Source: an uncultured Sphaerochaeta sp. (lineage in GTDB: Bacteria; Spirochaetota; Spirochaetia; Sphaerochaetales; Sphaerochaetaceae). Taken from it: DNA of 64,000 bases. A program made the translations under genes and the position numbers. The notes under the pieces are model-generated. The model was not told the origin of the DNA. It did no database searches and saw nothing but the letters and a program-made list of their open reading frames with translations. The first letter of the stretch is position 1; the number at the start of each line of letters is the position of its first letter. This document shows, piece by piece, positions 61,214 to 64,000 of the stretch. Location of the stretch: the NCBI RefSeq assembly GCF_963677075.1, contig NZ_OY781873.1:1116001-1180000 (forward strand). Direction: 5' to 3'.

Positions 61214-62271
61214 TTGGCAGCCTCCTTTTGCAGGTTTGGTTGAGTGGGTTCTCGGAAAACCACTTTCTTGTGTTCAGTAAAGTAATTCATAACCATTACC
61301 AGGATAAGAACACCACCCCAGATGAGCGAAATATAGTAGCTACTGATTCTTGGGAAGCGGTTGAGGCCAGTTTCAAGCAGGCGTAACAGGATAATTGCTA
61401 AAACAACCCCACTGATTCGTCCTCGGCCACCATAGGGGTTCACTCCACCCAACACAACAATCAAGACACATTGCAGGGTATAGACTGTCCCATAGTCTGC
61501 TCTTGCAGAGTTGTAATTGGCAAGCATGATCATTCCACCAAGTGCCGCACAAATACCTGAGAGCATATAGGTCTTCATGTACAGCCTATCAATATGTAGT
61601 CCACTAAATTTTGCTACATTCTCATTGGTTCCCAGCATGTAAATCTTTGTTCCAAAGACGGTCTTTGAGATGAGAAACCAAATAAGGGCTGCCATCACGA
61701 TAAAAATGATCAATTGGACTGGAATCAGATCGAATAGACGATTATTGATGGTTTTGGCGTATGTACGAGAAAACTTGCTTACAGCATTTCCATTCGTCAT
61801 TGCCAGGCAAATACCAGTAAACAACTCCCCAGATCCCATAGTGGCGAGAATGGGAGGGATATGGAATTTTGAAACAAGTAATCCATTGAATAACCCCAAA
61901 GACCCTCCAATGAGAATTCCCAAGAGAAATACCAAGGGAATGGCAAAGGCTGGAAGACCTCCCGCAGCATCAGTAAGCCTCAGGAGAAGGAACCCCATAA
62001 GGATGGAAGTGAGGTTGGCCGTTCCAACGACCGATAAGTCAATACCTCCTGTAATCATGCAGAGCATGACCCCCAGGCTCATAATACCAAACTCTGGGAA
62101 CTGGGCAGCCATTGTCTGAAAATTGATCACAGAATAAAACTTGTTGAACCTAGTAATTGCCATGAACAACAACCAGATGACAATCATCAAGATCAAGCGC
62201 CAGAGATGCCGGTCATTGCGATACATTTGTTGGAAACGTTGCATTGGCTGTATCCTTTCCTGGGTCATCAT
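61210..62271 (-). CDS. Ribose-type ABC transporter permease (RbsC-like)
   Basis: A 353-residue membrane protein of the BPD_transp_2 family. It has eight to ten hydrophobic helices and the conserved MLCMITGGIDLSVVGTANLTS, GLFNGLLVSKFHIPPILATMGS and the late VVLGGVNPYGGRGRISGVVLA. The start overlaps the stop of the preceding permease gene by four bases (ATGA). Two different RbsC-like genes in a row suggest a heterodimeric channel, as in some CUT2 importers. Confidence 0.87.
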   Translation of the reverse strand: MMTQERIQPMQRFQQMYRNDRHLWRLILMIVIWLLFMAITRFNKFYSVINFQTMAAQFPEFGIMSLGVMLCMITGGIDLSVVGTANLTSILMGFLLLRLTDAAGGLPAFAIPLVFLLGILIGGSLGLFNGLLVSKFHIPPILATMGSGELFTGICLAMTNGNAVSKFSRTYAKTINNRLFDLIPVQLIIFIVMAALIWFLISKTVFGTKIYMLGTNENVAKFSGLHIDRLYMKTYMLSGICAALGGMIMLANYNSARADYGTVYTLQCVLIVVLGGVNPYGGRGRISGVVLAIILLRLLETGLNRFPRISSYYISLIWGGVLILVMVMNYFTEHKKVVFREPTQPNLQKEAAK

Positions 62272-63305
62272 GCAGCCTCCTTGCTCTTCACTCGTTTACT
62301 GCGAACTCTATTCATGTGCATTACCTGATAAGCACTAACCCCGGTTCCAATGATGATCAAGGCACCAGTGAATACACTCTTATACGAAGTTGGTATTCCA
62401 AGCAGAATCATGGAATTTTCCACAATGACGATAAGCAAGGTTCCAAGCATACATCCCAGTAAAGTACCGCGTCCTCCCGTAATAGCTGTGCCACCCAAGA
62501 CTACGCCGGCAATGATATTCATTTCCATACCGAGCATGTTGGTGGGATGAGCTTGTTGCATCATGCATACCCTGATAACACCGGCAAGGCTGGCGATCAT
62601 ACCTACCATGATATACATGACCACCTTTGTCCGCACTACGTTGAAGCCTGCTCGGTGTGCACTGACCTCACTTCCTCCTATCGCATAGATTCCGCGCCCA
62701 AACATGGTGTATTTCAACAGGAAAAAGACGAATAGCAGTACAATAACAAAGGCAATGAAGGTAACGGGCATGCGACTGGTCAATCCAGATACAGGATTCC
62801 GTGCTGTAAAGAGTGCAGAAGTTCCCCAGTCTCTCATTCCTGAAGGGATAATGGTCAACTGTCTTGAATTCAATGCACCTTGCATAATACCCTTGAATAC
62901 GCTTGAGGAACCGAGCGTTACAATGAGAGCAGGAAGCTTGAAATATCCAATGAACAACCCATTAAAAGCTCCAAGCAAGGCCCCTATGGCGAGGGCCATC
63001 AGGATTGCGACCCAAACACCACCCTCGTAATTAGTGTCCAGCAGATATTTTGTTGTTGCATAAACGCTTAAAGAAGCTAGCGCCGGAAATGAAACATCGA
63101 TACCTCCAGATATAATTACCAAGAAAGTACCTATCGCAAACAATCCAGGGACAATCAACGCTGATGCAATGTCAACAAGGTTGTTGGAAGAGAAAAATTG
63201 CCCAGATCGGAATTCTATCAACAAGCATAGCGCCAGAAGTACCAGAAAAATATAGGGTTCATTCCGACGAGAGAGTTTCTTAAGTAACGTACGTGTTGTA
63301 TCCAC
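62268..63305 (-). CDS. Ribose-type ABC transporter permease (RbsC-like)
   Basis: A 345-residue permease related to its neighbour. It contains LVIISGGIDVSFPALASLSV, GAFNGLFIGYFKLPALIVTLGSS and GVVLGGTAITGGRGTLLGCMLG, the standard CUT2 permease motifs. The start codon is GTG at 63305, eight bases after GGGAGG. It follows the ATPase gene by 12 bp. The imported sugar cannot be told; pentoses and autoinducer-2-like compounds are typical for this class. Confidence 0.87.
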   Translation of the reverse strand: MDTTRTLLKKLSRRNEPYIFLVLLALCLLIEFRSGQFFSSNNLVDIASALIVPGLFAIGTFLVIISGGIDVSFPALASLSVYATTKYLLDTNYEGGVWVAILMALAIGALLGAFNGLFIGYFKLPALIVTLGSSSVFKGIMQGALNSRQLTIIPSGMRDWGTSALFTARNPVSGLTSRMPVTFIAFVIVLLFVFFLLKYTMFGRGIYAIGGSEVSAHRAGFNVVRTKVVMYIMVGMIASLAGVIRVCMMQQAHPTNMLGMEMNIIAGVVLGGTAITGGRGTLLGCMLGTLLIVIVENSMILLGIPTSYKSVFTGALIIIGTGVSAYQVMHMNRVRSKRVKSKEAA

Positions 63306-63317
63306 CGTAATGCCTCC

Positions 63318-64000
63318 CTACAACATATGTGACAAAATCAGCTTCTCATCAGTCTTCTCTGCTGAGAGCTCTGTAACAATCCTTCCATTCTTCATAACCA
63401 GGATGCGTGAACAATTTTCTATCACCTCAGGAAGATCATCGCTGAAGATGATGATGCCAATCCCTTTCTTTGCCAGATCCTGCAGAATCCCGTGGATATC
63501 ATGTTTTGATCCAATGTCTACTCCAACAGTAGGTCCGTTCAGAACCAAAATCCTTGGATTACAAGCAAGCCATTTAGCGAGCACGATTCTTTGCTGATTA
63601 CCGCCTGATAGCGTCTGGCTTGCATTGTTTGCATCCGGTGTTGCGATTGCAAGGTTGTCCACCCATCTGGACACCTCTTTGGAGCGTTTCTCCTCGTCCA
63701 GAATCCCTGCTTTTTTTGTGAGTTGGTCGATCTCAGAGATGACAATGTTATCAGCAATACTTTGTGAAAGGAAAAGGCCTTCACTCAAGCGGTCTTCTGG
63801 GACATAGCCAATATCGAAATTGATGGCATCTCGAGGACTTTGTATGGAAACTGGGTTCTCATCTACAAAGAATGTCCCCTCATCAATTGGCTTGATACCA
63901 AACATGGAGAGGGCTAATTCTGTTCGGCCTGAATCCAAGAGTCCGGTAATACCAATAATCTCCCCTTGGCGGAGAGAGAAGGAAATATCGGAGAAATGAT
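63318..64000 (-). CDS. Ribose-type ABC transporter ATP-binding protein (RbsA-like), cut by window edge
   Basis: The C-terminal 227 codons of a two-domain sugar ABC ATPase; the frame is open to the last base, so the N-terminal half lies outside. This is the second nucleotide-binding domain. Its Walker A is degenerate (GITGLLDSGRTELALSMFG, no Gly-Lys), as expected for this half of RbsA-type proteins, while the Q-loop region (DIGYVPEDRLSEGLF), signature SGGNQQRIVLAKWL and D-loop GPTVGVD are clear. Walker B ends RILVLNGPT, with Asn where Asp-Glu is usual, so this half may not hydrolyse ATP. It heads the visible part of the permease operon. Confidence 0.87.
   Translation of the reverse strand, partial: HFSDISFSLRQGEIIGITGLLDSGRTELALSMFGIKPIDEGTFFVDENPVSIQSPRDAINFDIGYVPEDRLSEGLFLSQSIADNIVISEIDQLTKKAGILDEEKRSKEVSRWVDNLAIATPDANNASQTLSGGNQQRIVLAKWLACNPRILVLNGPTVGVDIGSKHDIHGILQDLAKKGIGIIIFSDDLPEVIENCSRILVMKNGRIVTELSAEKTDEKLILSHML

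Noticed and set aside
1..64000. tRNA, rRNA, prophage or integron features
   Set aside because: No cloverleaf-like, ribosomal, integrase or phage structural sequence was recognised by reading; a dedicated tRNA scan was not possible.

Overview
The window reads as a piece of an anaerobic, saccharolytic spirochaete chromosome, most plausibly a Sphaerochaeta-like organism. This is inference from gene content: many sugar ABC transporters whose binding proteins share a signal-peptide junction of the type FA[AG]G..AE, an oxygen-sensitive sulfatase-maturating enzyme, an AraC/LplABC-type transporter system, and a nucleotidyltransferase-aminotransferase fusion of a kind known from Treponema. No rRNA, tRNA, CRISPR array or replication origin was seen.

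Region 1 (1-14863, + strand, AT-rich) is a surface-polymer cluster: a flippase cut by the window edge, a YidC/Oxa1-like domain fused to an alkaline-phosphatase-superfamily domain, a TagB/TagF-like glycerophosphotransferase homologue, a cytidylyltransferase-aminotransferase fusion, a polymerase/ligase and two glycosyltransferases. Together they suggest a glycan decorated with a phospho-alcohol or phosphonate. Inside it lies a broken GH112 galactosyl-N-acetylhexosamine phosphorylase, split by a complete insertion sequence (7489-9272, with target duplication) and also carrying an in-frame TGA.

Region 2 (15168-28892) holds a minus-strand operon of alpha-L-fucosidase, CutC and MlrC. The last two genes are strikingly GC-rich. 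Divergent from it is an LplBCA-type oligosaccharide transporter with a sulfatase and a large membrane AraC regulator. A nitrilase-family pseudogene and UDP-glucose dehydrogenase follow.

Region 3 (28969-31584) has small hypothetical genes, a methyltransferase and a ZIP zinc transporter. Region 4 (31639-39190) is a LacI-controlled sugar ABC operon with an FAD oxidoreductase, then an AAC(3)-family gene and an N-acylglucosamine 2-epimerase family gene. A 551-bp spacer (39191-39741) carries a decayed winged-helix gene end, four perfect 25-bp tandem repeats, a promoter and a palindromic operator.

Region 5 (39742-48930) is a sulfated-glycan locus: two more sulfatases, LacI, an ABC importer, the radical-SAM sulfatase activase anSME and a TauE/SafE-type exporter. 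None of the three sulfatases nor the fucosidase has a visible signal peptide, so the window suggests import of intact sulfated oligosaccharides, desulfation in the cytoplasm, and anion export.

Region 6 (49052-57852) has a tetronate kinase and aldolase pair, then a purine-type deaminase with a BmpA/NupABC-like nucleoside importer. The latter operon ends in a MerR regulator and begins with a textbook MerR-type promoter (19-bp spacer spanned by a perfect palindrome). Region 7 (57957-64000) has a diguanylate cyclase, a putative lipoprotein, an HD phosphohydrolase, and a minus-strand ribose-type ABC operon with a glutamine-amidotransferase-like protein, cut by the window edge. Several genes (7600, 24057, 47033, perhaps 37899) have promoter -10 boxes so close to their start codons that leaderless mRNAs are likely.
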